Positions 27,454 through 37,185 are shown, numbered from the stretch's first letter. The stretch: DNA of 64,000 nt from Hydrogenophaga sp. (GCF_019264445.1 NZ_JAHVAB010000047.1:1-64000); one strand, 5' to 3'. Program-made: numbers and translations. The notes: a model not told the origin generated them from the letters alone.

Positions 27454-28803
27454 ATGACCGCCCAGAACCGGGTGCAGCAGATGCTGCACGCGCCCTTGCT
27501 GCCCACGCTGCTGCAACTGGCCACGCCCAATGTGATGGGCCTGTTTGCCACGACCGTCGTCATCGGCTACGACGGCTACATCCTGGGGCGGGTGGGTGCC
27601 GATGCGCTCGCGGGCATCGCGCTGGTGTTTCCGCTCTCGATGCTGATGCTGCAGATGTCGGCCGGCGGCATTGGCGGCGCCACCACGGCCGCCGTGGCGC
27701 GGGCACTGGGTGCGGGGCGGCATGAGGATGCGAGCCGGCTCGCGCAGCAGGCACTGCTGATCGCCGCCTTGCTGGCGGTGCTGTTCATGGTGGCGTTGCT
27801 GGGTTTCGGGCGCGGCATTTTCAGCGGCATGGGCGGGCGCGGTGCCGCGCTGGGCGCGGCGCTGGCGTATGCCCAGGTGCTGTTTGGCGGCGCGGCGGTC
27901 ATCTGGTTCACCAACGTGCTCGCGGCGGTGGTGCGCGGCGCGGGCAACATGTTGCTGCCTTCCTTGCTGTTGCTGGGCACCGCGCTGCTGCACCTGGCGC
28001 TGGCGCCTCTGCTGGTGTTTGGCTGGGGTCCGCTGCCCGGCATGGGGGTGGGCGGCGCTGCCGCCAGCACGCTCGCGGTGAACGCGCTCTCTGCGCTGGT
28101 GATGGTGGCTTACCTGCTGCGCCCCCAGGGCGTGGTGAACCTGAGGCGCACCGCTTGGTTGCCGCGCGCAGCGCTCTGGCGCGACATCCTGCGCGTGGGG
28201 TTGCCGGCCTCGCTCAGCCCGGTGATCAGCAACGCCTCGATTGCGGTGGCCACGGGCTTCGTGGGCCACTACGGCACGGCCGCGCTCGCGGGCTATGGCG
28301 TGGCCGCGCGGCTCGAATACATCCTGGTGCCCATTGCCTTTGGCTTCGGCACGGCACTCACCGCCATGGTGGCCACCAACATGGGCGCGGGGCAGTCGGC
28401 GCGCGCGGTGCGTGTGGCCTGGCTCGGTGGCGGTGTGGTGGCGGCCATCACCGGCACCATCGGCGTGGTCACCGCCATCGCGCCTGGGCTGTGGATGAAC
28501 CTCTTCACACAAGACGCAGAGGTGCTTGGCGTGGGCGCGCCTTACCTGCGCATCGTGGGCGGCTGCTACGCGTTCTTCGGCCTGGGGCTGGCGCTGTTCT
28601 TTGCATCGCAGGGCGCAGGCCGCATGCTCTGGCCGCTCACCGCCAGCATGGGCCGCCTCGTGGTGCTGGTGGTGGGCGGCTGGCTGTGCGTGCACGTGTT
28701 CGAGACGTCCGCCACGGCCCTCTTTGCTGTGATCGCTTTCAGCCTGGTCGTCTATGGTTCCACGCTCGCCATCGCCATCCGCATGGGCAGCTGGACACGT
28801 TGA
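27454..28803 (+). CDS. MATE-family efflux transporter
   Basis: 449 aa hydrophobic; 'LLPTLLQLATPNVMGLFATTVVIGYDGYILGRVGADALAGIALVFPL', 'ALAGYGVAARLEYILVPIAFGFGTALTAMVATNMGAG'. Confidence 0.93.
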   Translation: MTAQNRVQQMLHAPLLPTLLQLATPNVMGLFATTVVIGYDGYILGRVGADALAGIALVFPLSMLMLQMSAGGIGGATTAAVARALGAGRHEDASRLAQQALLIAALLAVLFMVALLGFGRGIFSGMGGRGAALGAALAYAQVLFGGAAVIWFTNVLAAVVRGAGNMLLPSLLLLGTALLHLALAPLLVFGWGPLPGMGVGGAAASTLAVNALSALVMVAYLLRPQGVVNLRRTAWLPRAALWRDILRVGLPASLSPVISNASIAVATGFVGHYGTAALAGYGVAARLEYILVPIAFGFGTALTAMVATNMGAGQSARAVRVAWLGGGVVAAITGTIGVVTAIAPGLWMNLFTQDAEVLGVGAPYLRIVGGCYAFFGLGLALFFASQGAGRMLWPLTASMGRLVVLVVGGWLCVHVFETSATALFAVIAFSLVVYGSTLAIAIRMGSWTR

Positions 28804-28838
28804 ATCCCTTCTTTCCTTCATCACCCCAGGAGACCTTC

Positions 28839-29261
28839 ATGACCGACCTCACCCAGCAGTTCAACGCACGCGGCGAAGGTGCCTTGCCCGGCCACCTGGG
28901 CCTGGTGTTCACGCTCGTGAGCCCGGCCGAGGTGCGCGCCGAGCTCGCCGTGAAGCCGCACACCATGGCCCCGAATGGTTTCCTGCACGCAGGCAGCATC
29001 GTCACGCTGGCCGACACCGCCTGTGGCTATGGCTGCGTGGCCAACCTGCCCAAAGAGGCCAACGGCTTCACCACCATCGAACTCAAGAGCAACCACCTGG
29101 GCACCGCACTGCAAGGCACCATTGAGTGCGTGGCACGCCCCGCGCACGTGGGCCGCACCACGCAGGTGTGGGACGCGGTCGTCACCCACCACGACACGGG
29201 CAAGACCATTGCGCTGTTTCGCTGCACGCAGATGGTGCTGTACCCCAAGGCCAGTGCCTGA
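28839..29261 (+). CDS. PaaI-family (hotdog) thioesterase
   Basis: 'HTMAPNGFLHAGSIVTLADTACGYGCVANLP', 'HVGRTTQVWDAVVTHHDTGKTIALFRCTQMVLYP'. Confidence 0.9.
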   Translation: MTDLTQQFNARGEGALPGHLGLVFTLVSPAEVRAELAVKPHTMAPNGFLHAGSIVTLADTACGYGCVANLPKEANGFTTIELKSNHLGTALQGTIECVARPAHVGRTTQVWDAVVTHHDTGKTIALFRCTQMVLYPKASA

Positions 29262-29393
29262 CAAGGGTCCGCCCGCGATTTTGTGAGCATTTGTGTCGAT
29301 GCCGATTTTTTTTGAATCCAGAGGGCAGGGTTAACGCGTATTCAGTGGGCAACCCAACGCTGGCTCTGCCGGCACAACCGAAAGGAAACCCTC

Positions 29394-29825
29394 ATGAAAA
29401 CCGCACGCCTCTCCCTCATCGCCTTGGCCCTGACCACCGCTTCCGCCGGCATGGCTTTCGCAGCCGACGCCTCCGCCCCCAAGACGCGTGACCAGGTCCG
29501 CGCCGAGCTCATGGAAGCCCAGCGCAACGGCACCCTGATCGCCGACGGCCAGACCGGCGCCACCTTCCGCGACCTCAACCCCGGCCGCTACAGCGCGATG
29601 CCCGCCACGTCGATGAAGACGCGTGCCGAAGTGCAAGCCGAGCTGCGCGACGCCTGGGCGCGTGGTGAACTGGTGGCCGATGGCCAGACCGGCGCCACCT
29701 ACCGCGACCTCAACCCCGGCCGCTACAGCGCACAAACCATGGCCATGCAGCCCGTGCAGCCGCGCGTGAACATGTCCACCCAGGTGGGCCAGCTGCAGGG
29801 CGACACCACGCTGCAACTGCGTTAA
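29394..29825 (+). CDS. DUF4148-type secreted protein with internal duplication
   Basis: Signal peptide; two copies of 'KTR..V.AEL..A...G.L(I/V)ADGQTGAT(F/Y)RDLNPGRYSA'. Confidence 0.88.
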   Translation: MKTARLSLIALALTTASAGMAFAADASAPKTRDQVRAELMEAQRNGTLIADGQTGATFRDLNPGRYSAMPATSMKTRAEVQAELRDAWARGELVADGQTGATYRDLNPGRYSAQTMAMQPVQPRVNMSTQVGQLQGDTTLQLR

Positions 29826-29840
29826 GCCACTCACCGCACA

Positions 29841-29874
29841 CAAGCCCCCACGCCCTCGAAGGCGCGGGGGCTTG
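29841..29874. terminator. Hairpin downstream of DUF4148 gene
   Basis: caagcccccacgcc-ctcgaa-ggcgcgggggcttg, one mismatch; no U-tract. Confidence 0.55.
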
Positions 29875-29926
29875 CTGCCTTGTGCGGCGGGTGGGTGAGG
29901 GCGGGCGTGGCGCTACAGTTCAGCCC

Positions 29927-30571
29927 ATGTCCCGCATCGCCGTCATCGACTTTGAAACCACCGGCATCTCGCCAGGCCTGGGCGACCGTGCCACCGAGGT
30001 GGCCATCGTCATCACCGAACACGGCCGCGTGGTGGACCGCTACCAGAGCCTGATGAACGCGGGGGTGCGCATCCCTGGTTTCATCACACAGCTCACCGGC
30101 ATCACCAACGAGATGATCGCCTCGGCCCCGACGGCGGAAACCGTGATGAGAGACGCCGCACGCTTCGTGGACGATGTGCCCATGGTCGCGCACAACGCTT
30201 CTTTTGACCGGCGGTTCTGGGCGGCCGAGCTCGAGCGCGCTGGTGCACAAGCTTTGCAGCCCTTTGCCTGCACGGTGCTGCTTTCGCGGCGCCTCTACCC
30301 CGAAGCGCCGAGCCACAAACTGGGGTCACTGGTGGATTTTTTCCGGCTGCCACGCACCGGGCAAGCGCACCGCGCACTGGCCGACGCCGAGATGGCCGCC
30401 GAGCTGTTGGGCCGCATTCAGCACGACCTGCGCACCCGCCACGGCGTGGGCGTGCCCGATCATGCGTTTCTCATGGCGCTGCAACGCTGCACGCGCGCTG
30501 CGCTGCCGCGCTTCATCCAGACGCACACGCAGCGCGCGGATGTTGCCGCGCTCAGTACACGCGCAGCTTGA
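29927..30571 (+). CDS. 3'-5' exonuclease (DnaQ/DEDDh family)
   Basis: 'IAVIDFETTGISPGLGDRATEVAIVI', 'MVAHNASFDRRFWAAEL', 'AHRALADAEMAAELL' ExoI-III motifs. Confidence 0.92.
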   Translation: MSRIAVIDFETTGISPGLGDRATEVAIVITEHGRVVDRYQSLMNAGVRIPGFITQLTGITNEMIASAPTAETVMRDAARFVDDVPMVAHNASFDRRFWAAELERAGAQALQPFACTVLLSRRLYPEAPSHKLGSLVDFFRLPRTGQAHRALADAEMAAELLGRIQHDLRTRHGVGVPDHAFLMALQRCTRAALPRFIQTHTQRADVAALSTRAA

Positions 30572-31046
30572 ACTGGACAATCACCGCGCCGTCCACCTTG
30601 CCGATGGATGGGATCACGCCGACGTTCACACCATAGCGCTTGCCTTCCCAGGTCGCCATGGGCAAGGCGGCGAAAAAGGTGCCGCCCTTGGCCAGCGACG
30701 GGTAGCCGTCCATCACGCCCACGGTGGCGCCGAGCTTGATGGGACCGATCGACCAGGGCTGCCAGTTCACGGCGGCATACGTCGTGGTCTTGCGCACGCT
30801 GTTGTAGTAAGCGCCGGCCATGTACGACACCTCGGGGCTGGTGCGGTATTCCGCGCCAAGGCCGAGGTTGTTTTCGTTGTACCCATTGCTGCGCGAGAAG
30901 TGGCGCGAGAAGCCGCCCACGTTGAGCCACACCTCATTGCGGGGGGCATCGAGCTGCATGGCCGGTGGGCTGGCGGGAGCGGTCTGGGCCAGCACCGGGC
31001 CGGCTGTGACGCACAGCGCCGCCATCGCGAGGTAAAAAGGTTTCAT
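30552..31046 (-). CDS. Putative small outer-membrane beta-barrel-like exported protein
   Basis: 'MKPFYLAMAALCVTAGPVLAQ' signal peptide; alternating aromatic/Gly pattern 'NVGGFSRHFSRSNGYNENNLGLGAEYRTSPEVSYMAGAYYNSV'; ends FKLRVY. Confidence 0.7.
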   Translation of the reverse strand: MKPFYLAMAALCVTAGPVLAQTAPASPPAMQLDAPRNEVWLNVGGFSRHFSRSNGYNENNLGLGAEYRTSPEVSYMAGAYYNSVRKTTTYAAVNWQPWSIGPIKLGATVGVMDGYPSLAKGGTFFAALPMATWEGKRYGVNVGVIPSIGKVDGAVIVQFKLRVY

Positions 31047-31216
31047 GCGGGCCTCTGTCGTTGAGCCACCCAAGAAGGGTGTGTGACAACTTGTTTCGAC
31101 CCGCGAGCGCCCGGCTTGAACCCGCTCATGCCCCAGAATCCACCGCTGCGTGACTTTTTGGGCATTTGCCACGGCGTGGCGCCACCCTTTGTCATGAACA
31201 CGACACACCGACCCGC

Positions 31217-32314
31217 ATGAAAACCCACACCCCCCACACCGTCCTGACCACCCACGACACCACCCGCATCGACGACCTGCGCATCGGCGCGGTGCGCCCG
31301 CTCATCACGCCCGCGCTGCTGCAGGAATGGCTGCCCGCACCGCTCGAAGCCCAGGCACTCGTGGAGTCCAGCCGCGCCGCAATCTCGCGTGTGCTGCACG
31401 GGCAGGACGATCGCCTGGTGGTGGTGGTCGGCCCATGCTCCATCCACGACCATGCACAGGCCATGGCGTACGCGCGCCTGCTCAAGGCACAGGCCGATGC
31501 CGTGCAGCAAGACCTGCTGGTGGTCATGCGCGTGTACTTCGAGAAGCCGCGCACCACCGTGGGCTGGAAGGGCTACATCAACGACCCGCACCTCGATGGC
31601 AGCTTCGCGATCAACGAGGGGCTCGAGATGGCGCGGGCGCTGTTGCTCGACGTGCTGGCGCTGGGCTTGCCGGTGGGCACCGAGTTCCTCGATCTGCTCA
31701 GCCCCCAGTTCATCAGCGACCTCGTGAGCTGGGGCGCCATCGGCGCGCGCACCACCGAAAGCCAGAGCCACCGCCAGCTCGCCAGCGGCCTGAGCTGCCC
31801 CGTGGGCTTCAAGAACGGCACCGACGGCGGTGTGAAGGTCGCGTCCGACGCCATCCAGGCGGCCAGCGCCTCGCACGCCTTCATGGGCATGACCAAGATG
31901 GGCCAGGCCGCCATCTTCGAGACACGCGGCAACGACGACTGCCACGTCATCCTGCGGGGCGGCGTACAACCCAACTACAGCGCCGCTGACGTCAGCGCCG
32001 CCTGCGCGCTGCTGCACAAAGCCGGGCTGCGCGAGCAGGTCATGGTGGACGTGTCGCACGCCAACAGCAGCAAGCAGCACCGCCGGCAAATCGACGTGGC
32101 CGCCGACGTGGCGGCACAAGTGACCGCAGGCGACCGGCGCATCGTGGGTGTGATGATCGAAAGCCACCTGCATGAAGGCCGCCAGGACATCGTGCCCGGC
32201 CAGGCGCTGCAGGCCGGCGTGAGCGTGACCGATGCCTGCATTTCGTTTGAACAGACCATGCCGGTGCTCGAAGGCCTGGCCGCGGCGGTGCGTGCGCGCC
32301 GCGCGCGAGGCTGA
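31217..32314 (+). CDS. 3-deoxy-7-phosphoheptulonate synthase (DAHP synthase, class I)
   Basis: 'LVVVVGPCSIHDHAQAMAYARLL', 'MRVYFEKPRTTVGWKGYINDP', 'VMVDVSHANSSKQHRRQ'. Confidence 0.96.
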   Translation: MKTHTPHTVLTTHDTTRIDDLRIGAVRPLITPALLQEWLPAPLEAQALVESSRAAISRVLHGQDDRLVVVVGPCSIHDHAQAMAYARLLKAQADAVQQDLLVVMRVYFEKPRTTVGWKGYINDPHLDGSFAINEGLEMARALLLDVLALGLPVGTEFLDLLSPQFISDLVSWGAIGARTTESQSHRQLASGLSCPVGFKNGTDGGVKVASDAIQAASASHAFMGMTKMGQAAIFETRGNDDCHVILRGGVQPNYSAADVSAACALLHKAGLREQVMVDVSHANSSKQHRRQIDVAADVAAQVTAGDRRIVGVMIESHLHEGRQDIVPGQALQAGVSVTDACISFEQTMPVLEGLAAAVRARRARG

Positions 32315-32319
32315 ACACA

Positions 32320-33348
32320 ATGGCCCTGGCCTGGCGCGCGGCGCCCGCTGTCAACCTCGCCCTGCAAGGCGGTGGCGCGCACGGTGCTTTCACCTGGGGC
32401 GTGCTCGACGCCTTGCTGGAAGACGGTCGGCTGCCATTCGAGGGCGTCAGCGGCACCAGTGCCGGCGCGATGAACGCGGTAATGCTTGCGCAAGGCCTGA
32501 TGGTGGGTGGCGCCGACGGCGCACGTGCGGCGTTGCGCGACTTCTGGATCGCGGTGGCCACCAGCCTGCCTTTCGAAGTGGCCCAGCCCACGGCCGACGG
32601 CAAAAACATGCGGCTGGCGCCCGCCATGCAGCTCCTGCTGCAGTGGACGCAATACTTCTCACCCGAGCAGCTCAACCCTTTCGATCTCAACCCGCTGCGC
32701 CAGATCCTGTCAAAGCAGGTCGACTTCGAGCGCCTGCGCGCGCACAGCCCGGTGAAGCTGTTTGTGGCCGCCACCCACGCCAACAGCGGCAAGCTGCGCT
32801 TGTTCCGCGAACCAGAGCTCACGCCAGACGCCGTGCTGGCCTCGGCGTGTCTGCCCACCCTGCACCGCAGCGTGGTGATCGATGGTGAACCGTATTGGGA
32901 TGGAGGCTATGCGGCAAACCCGGCGGTGTTTCCGCTGTTTCACGAGTGCCGTGCGCGAGACATCCTGCTGGTCATGCTCGCGCCGCTAAAGCACAGCGCC
33001 GTGCCGCAGTCAGCGCCAGACATCCGCAGCCGGATGATGGAGCTGGCGTTCAACGCCACGTTCCTGCGCGAGATGCGCATGTTTGCAGACCTTCGGGAGC
33101 GGGCGGCGCGCACCGCGTGGTGGCGAAGGGGCGACCTGGACCGGCGACTGGCCGGCACGCACTTTCACGTGATCGAAGCCAGTGACGTGATGCGCGAGCT
33201 GAGCACCGAGAGCAAGGTGGCCGCGAACATGCGCTTTTTCGAAATGCTGTTTGCGCTGGGCCGTGAGCACGGCAGCGCGTGGCTGTCGGCCCACCATGCC
33301 GACGTTGGCCGACGCAGCAGCGTCGACCTTCAAGCCCTGTTTGACTGA
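32320..33348 (+). CDS. Patatin-like phospholipase
   Basis: 'NLALQGGGAHGAFTWGVLDALLEDGRLPFEGVSGTSAGAMNAVMLA' with GXSXG and oxyanion loop; 'WDGGYAANPAVFPL' Asp-Gly. Confidence 0.94.
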   Translation: MALAWRAAPAVNLALQGGGAHGAFTWGVLDALLEDGRLPFEGVSGTSAGAMNAVMLAQGLMVGGADGARAALRDFWIAVATSLPFEVAQPTADGKNMRLAPAMQLLLQWTQYFSPEQLNPFDLNPLRQILSKQVDFERLRAHSPVKLFVAATHANSGKLRLFREPELTPDAVLASACLPTLHRSVVIDGEPYWDGGYAANPAVFPLFHECRARDILLVMLAPLKHSAVPQSAPDIRSRMMELAFNATFLREMRMFADLRERAARTAWWRRGDLDRRLAGTHFHVIEASDVMRELSTESKVAANMRFFEMLFALGREHGSAWLSAHHADVGRRSSVDLQALFD

Positions 33349-33352
33349 AGGA

Positions 33353-33607
33353 TCAGCGCGGCTTGCGCGGCACCATCGGGCCGCGGCCTTCGATGTGGCG
33401 GAAGTTGATGCGGCCCTTGGTCAGGTCGTAAGGCGAGAGCTCCAGCGAAACGCGATCACCCGCCAGGATGCGGATGTGGTTCTTCTTCATCTTGCCGGCG
33501 GAATAGGCGATCAACTGGTGACCGTTGTCCAGCGTGACGCGAAAGCGCGTGTCGGGCAGCACCTCGTTGACGATGCCCATCATGTCGATCAGTTCTTCTT
33601 TGGCCAT
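33353..33607 (-). CDS. infA: Translation initiation factor IF-1
   Basis: '[71 protein letters not shown]'; C-terminal extension. Confidence 0.95.
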   Translation of the reverse strand: MAKEELIDMMGIVNEVLPDTRFRVTLDNGHQLIAYSAGKMKKNHIRILAGDRVSLELSPYDLTKGRINFRHIEGRGPMVPRKPR

Positions 33608-33635
33608 GGTGTTTCCTTTGCTTGAAGTGTATCGG

Positions 33636-33917
33636 TCAGTTGGGACGGGCCGACTGGCGGGCAGCATCGTGCACCCAGTCAATGCCCTGCGCAAGGCCGT
33701 AGTCGGCCGCGGCGGCGTGTGTGGCAAAAGCGCTGTCGAACCGCATCACGCGGGCGGTGGATGCACTGCCTTGCCCGCTGGCGATGGACACCTGGGCAGC
33801 AAAAAGGCCACCGGGGAGAAGCCGCGGGGAAGCCGCAATGCGGTACTTGCCCAGCGTCAGGGGAGCGTGCGTGGCAGTCGTTGGAATCGTGGAAATCGTT
33901 GGAATCATCAAAAACAT
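33636..33917 (-). CDS. Small conserved-looking protein of unknown function
   Basis: C-terminal part '[58 protein letters not shown]' looks like a folded domain; start uncertain. Confidence 0.5.
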   Translation of the reverse strand: MFLMIPTISTIPTTATHAPLTLGKYRIAASPRLLPGGLFAAQVSIASGQGSASTARVMRFDSAFATHAAAADYGLAQGIDWVHDAARQSARPN

Positions 33918-34280
33918 CAGTGGGCCAGAGCCCTGGTCAAAGCCATGACATCGGTACGGCCCGAAACACATACAGGTGGCAGCCCCAAGCGCCGGGGTGC
34001 CCCACCGGTTCTTCCGGCACTGGCCCAACGCGCAAGGCATCAGGCCGGAACCGGTGCACGAGCCACGGCAGAGGCATCGGCAACAGCAGGGAGAAAGAGG
34101 GCCACGGTGCTGTGAGAGAGCCGTGTGGCACGCGCCTTGGAGGGGCTGGACCAGCAGCCCCTCTGCCGGGGGCGGGTGCGTCCTGGCGGTGAAGCTGGGG
34201 CGCGGCTGGTCGCTCAAGGCGACCGCGCACTGTAACACGGCGCGGCAAAACGCGCAGCAGCACGTTTTGGCGGCCGGGAC

Positions 34281-34541
34281 TTACTTGCGATCCGGGAGCT
34301 CAATCTTCACTTCGAGCACATCCAGGTTGTCCTGGCGGTCGAGCTGAACCTTGATGTCGTCCTGGTTGATCTTGATGTACTTGCTGATGACCGCCACCAG
34401 CTCACGCTGGAGGGCGGGCAGGTAATCCGGCTCGGAAGCGCTGCGTCCGCTGCGCTCATGCGCCAGGATGATCTGCAGCCGCTCCTTGGCGACGCTGGCG
34501 GTCTTCTTTTTCTCACCGAGCAGGAAGGAGAGTATCGACAT
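34281..34541 (-). CDS. minE: Cell division topological specificity factor MinE
   Basis: '[19 protein letters not shown]', '[40 protein letters not shown]'. Confidence 0.97.
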   Translation of the reverse strand: MSILSFLLGEKKKTASVAKERLQIILAHERSGRSASEPDYLPALQRELVAVISKYIKINQDDIKVQLDRQDNLDVLEVKIELPDRK

Positions 34542-34544
34542 GCC

Positions 34545-35360
34545 TTACTTCCCTCCAAACAGGCGCTTGAAGAAGCCCACTTTCTCGGCCTCGATGAAGC
34601 GCAGCGGTTTTTCGGCACCCAGAAAGCGGTCGATCACATCGCTGTAAGCCTCGGCCACATCGGTGCCCTTGAGGTGGATGGCCGGTGTGCCCTGGTTGGA
34701 CGCGGTCAGCACACTTTCGCTCTCCGGGATCACGCCGATGAGCTTGATGCGCAGGATGTCCTGGATGTCTTCAAGTGAGAGCATCTGGCCGTCGGCCACG
34801 CGGCCCGGGTTGTAGCGGGTGATCAGCAGGTGTTCCTTGACCGGTTCCTTGCCTTCGATGGCGCGCTGCGTCTTGCTGCCCAGCATGCCCAGGATGCGGT
34901 CTGAGTCGCGCACGCTGGAGACTTCCGGGTTGGTCACGACCAAGGCCTCGTCGGCGTAGTGCATGGCCATGAGCGCTCCAGTCTCGATGCCGGCTGGCGA
35001 GTCGCACACGATGTACTCAAAACCCATCTCGGTGAGGTCGGTCAGCACCTTGTGCACGCCTTCCTGGCTGAGTGCGTCCTTGTCGCGCGTCTGGCTGGCC
35101 GCCAGCACAAACAGGTTGTCACACTGCTTGTCCTTGATCAGCGCCTGGTTCAGGTTGGCTTCGCCCTGAATCACGTTGATCAGGTCGTACACCACGCGGC
35201 GCTCGCAACCCATGATCAGGTCCAGGTTGCGCAGGCCCACGTCGAAGTCGATCACGGCGGTCTTGTGGCCGCGCAGGGCGAGGCCCGACGCGAAGCTGGC
35301 GCTGGTGGTGGTCTTGCCCACGCCGCCCTTGCCGGAGGTGACGACAACAATCTTGGTCAT
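34545..35360 (-). CDS. minD: Septum site-determining ATPase MinD
   Basis: 'MTKIVVVTSGKGGVGKTTTSASFASGLALRG' deviant Walker A; C-terminal amphipathic 'KVGFFKRLFGGK'. Confidence 0.98.
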   Translation of the reverse strand: MTKIVVVTSGKGGVGKTTTSASFASGLALRGHKTAVIDFDVGLRNLDLIMGCERRVVYDLINVIQGEANLNQALIKDKQCDNLFVLAASQTRDKDALSQEGVHKVLTDLTEMGFEYIVCDSPAGIETGALMAMHYADEALVVTNPEVSSVRDSDRILGMLGSKTQRAIEGKEPVKEHLLITRYNPGRVADGQMLSLEDIQDILRIKLIGVIPESESVLTASNQGTPAIHLKGTDVAEAYSDVIDRFLGAEKPLRFIEAEKVGFFKRLFGGK

Positions 35361-35397
35361 GGTGAGAAGTCCTTCAATTCAAACAGTGGGGGCGGTC

Positions 35398-36171
35398 TCA
35401 GGCGCCAATGGCGTCGATCACCAGTTTGTCGCCGTCAGGGCCGGGCACCAGGCGCACCTGAGCGGTCTTGCCCTGAACGGATTCGGGCAGGGCAACCTCG
35501 CTGGTGCGGTAAATGCCGGCAATGGAAATGAGTTCGGGCGCCATCGACAGGGCGAAGATGCGGGCATCGGCGTTGCCGCGCGCCCCTGCAATGGCCTTGC
35601 CGCGCAGCGGCGCGTACACGTGGATGTGGCCGTCGGCAATGACCTCGGCACCCGGATTGACCATGGCCATCACCACCAGGTCGCGGCCACGCGCATAGAC
35701 CTGCTGACCCGAGCGCAAGGGCTTGTCGATCACCAGCGCACCGGGGGGTGGAGCGGTGGGTGTCGTCGGCGCAACGGGCTCACGCACCGAAGCGATGTCG
35801 GTGGGTGATGTGGCCGGGGCCGTGCGCTGCACGGTGGCGTCGGGCGTGGGCGTGAGGCCCGCGGCCATGGCCAGCGACGTCTGTTCGATGGTCCCACCCC
35901 GCACCGCCAGCGGCGTCAGGCGGTACTGCCGCAGCAAGGTCTGCAGTGCCCCGAAATCGGGCAAGGCGTTGGCCTCGGCCACATTGAGCGGGTGCAGGTC
36001 GATGACCAGCGGGTCGTTGTCGAAAAAGTCGGGAATGTCACCGAACCGCTGCGCCAGCTCTTCGGCCAGGCGGGTGAGATCGGACGACTTGAGCATGAGG
36101 GCCACCAGGGGCAGGTGGGCACTCTTGATCTCAAAAGTGGCGGGCGCGTTTCCTGCAAGGGCGACAGACAT
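35398..36171 (-). CDS. minC: Septum site-determining protein MinC
   Basis: 'RSGQQVYARGRDLVVMAMVNPGAEVIADGHIHVYAPLRGKAIAGARGNADARIFALSMAPELISIAGIYR'. Confidence 0.96.
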   Translation of the reverse strand: MSVALAGNAPATFEIKSAHLPLVALMLKSSDLTRLAEELAQRFGDIPDFFDNDPLVIDLHPLNVAEANALPDFGALQTLLRQYRLTPLAVRGGTIEQTSLAMAAGLTPTPDATVQRTAPATSPTDIASVREPVAPTTPTAPPPGALVIDKPLRSGQQVYARGRDLVVMAMVNPGAEVIADGHIHVYAPLRGKAIAGARGNADARIFALSMAPELISIAGIYRTSEVALPESVQGKTAQVRLVPGPDGDKLVIDAIGA

Positions 36172-36473
36172 GGGCGAAACAGATCCAAAAACGGGCCAGC
36201 CGCTGGAACGCCGGGTCGGCAGCTGTGGCTGTGGAAGCGGCGCATCTTAACAGCCGGGTCGGGCCATCCCGCGCTGCTGCCCGGTGCAGGTGTCAGGGCA
36301 TGTTTCACACGGTCGATCCGCCCTTTCGGGCACAACCCTGTGTGTAACTTTTGAACAAGCATCAGGTTGTCCACAGAAGATGCGCCAGCTCGCGGGTTAT
36401 CCCAGTTCATGACCTTGAGAAACCGGCCACTTCACACAGGCTTCTGAGCGCGCCAAGTCCTTGATACGACAAG

Positions 36474-36506
36474 AAAAAGGGCGCTTGTCCACACCGGACA
36501 GCGCCC
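36474..36506 (-). terminator. Rho-independent terminator for the Spy-like gene
   Basis: On minus strand gggcgctgtcc-ggtgt-ggacaagcgccc (1-nt bulge) followed by TTTTTCTTG. Confidence 0.75.
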
Positions 36507-36585
36507 TCTACTACTACTGCTATTCAGTATTTAAGTATCTATAAGAACAAGAAGACAGAACACCGCTCGGGCTGGCGGCCGGTGG

Positions 36586-37185
36586 TCAGACGGGCACGCC
36601 CATGCGCTGGTGGCCACCCTGATGGTGGTGCTTGCCATGCTCGCCACGCATGCCGGCGCGCTGGTAGCCCGACATGAATTTCGCATCGAACACCTTCTGC
36701 TGGTCGGCGTTCAGTGCGGCGTAGAAGCTCTTGATGGCGTCGGTGCGTTTGGCCATGGCCGCATCGCGCTCGGCCTTGAGCGCCTGCATCTTGTCCAGGC
36801 GTTGCGGTGTGGTCAGCTTGGACCAGTCTTCCCGGGTGTGTTCGCGTGCGGGACGTGCCTGGGGCTGGGTGCGGGCCACAAATGCGTTCCAGGCCGGCTC
36901 TTGTTCGGGCGTGAGCTTGAGTTCGGTCTTGAATGCGGCCTGGCGCTCGGCCATCTTCTGCTGCATGCGGGCGATGTGTTCGGCGCGCTTCTGGTCGCGC
37001 TGTTCGGCCGTGGGTGCCGTGGGCTTGGCGGCTGGGGTGGCCTGGGCGAGTTGTGCTGTGCCGGGTGTGGTTGCGCCTGCCGAGGGCTGCAGGGCCGAGG
37101 CCTGCACAAGGGCGGTGGCCGACATGCCGACCAGGGCGGTGGCCAGTGTGGCGGCGATCAGGGCGCGTGGGTGAAGCGATTTCAT
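36586..37185 (-). CDS. Spy/CpxP-like periplasmic LTXXQ-motif protein
   Basis: Signal peptide; 'LKLTPEQEPAWNAFV' and 'LTTPQRLDKMQALKAERDAAMAKRTDAIKSFYAALNADQQKVFDAKF'; His-rich C-terminus. Confidence 0.85.
   Translation of the reverse strand: MKSLHPRALIAATLATALVGMSATALVQASALQPSAGATTPGTAQLAQATPAAKPTAPTAEQRDQKRAEHIARMQQKMAERQAAFKTELKLTPEQEPAWNAFVARTQPQARPAREHTREDWSKLTTPQRLDKMQALKAERDAAMAKRTDAIKSFYAALNADQQKVFDAKFMSGYQRAGMRGEHGKHHHQGGHQRMGVPV

Noticed and set aside
27355-28824. 489-aa minus-strand His/Gln/Arg-rich ORF opposite the MATE gene
   Set aside because: Antisense artefact with no recognisable domain; the plus strand encodes a canonical MATE protein.
33880-33915. Short TTGGAATC-like repeats as a possible CRISPR or satellite
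   Set aside because: Only about three degenerate copies with no spacers; likely part of a small coding region.
36360-36420. Possible DnaA-box/origin-like sequence (GTTGTCCACAG, GGTTATCCCAG)
   Set aside because: Only two poor matches, no clustering, no AT-rich unwinding region, and no dnaA/dnaN/gidA genes nearby.
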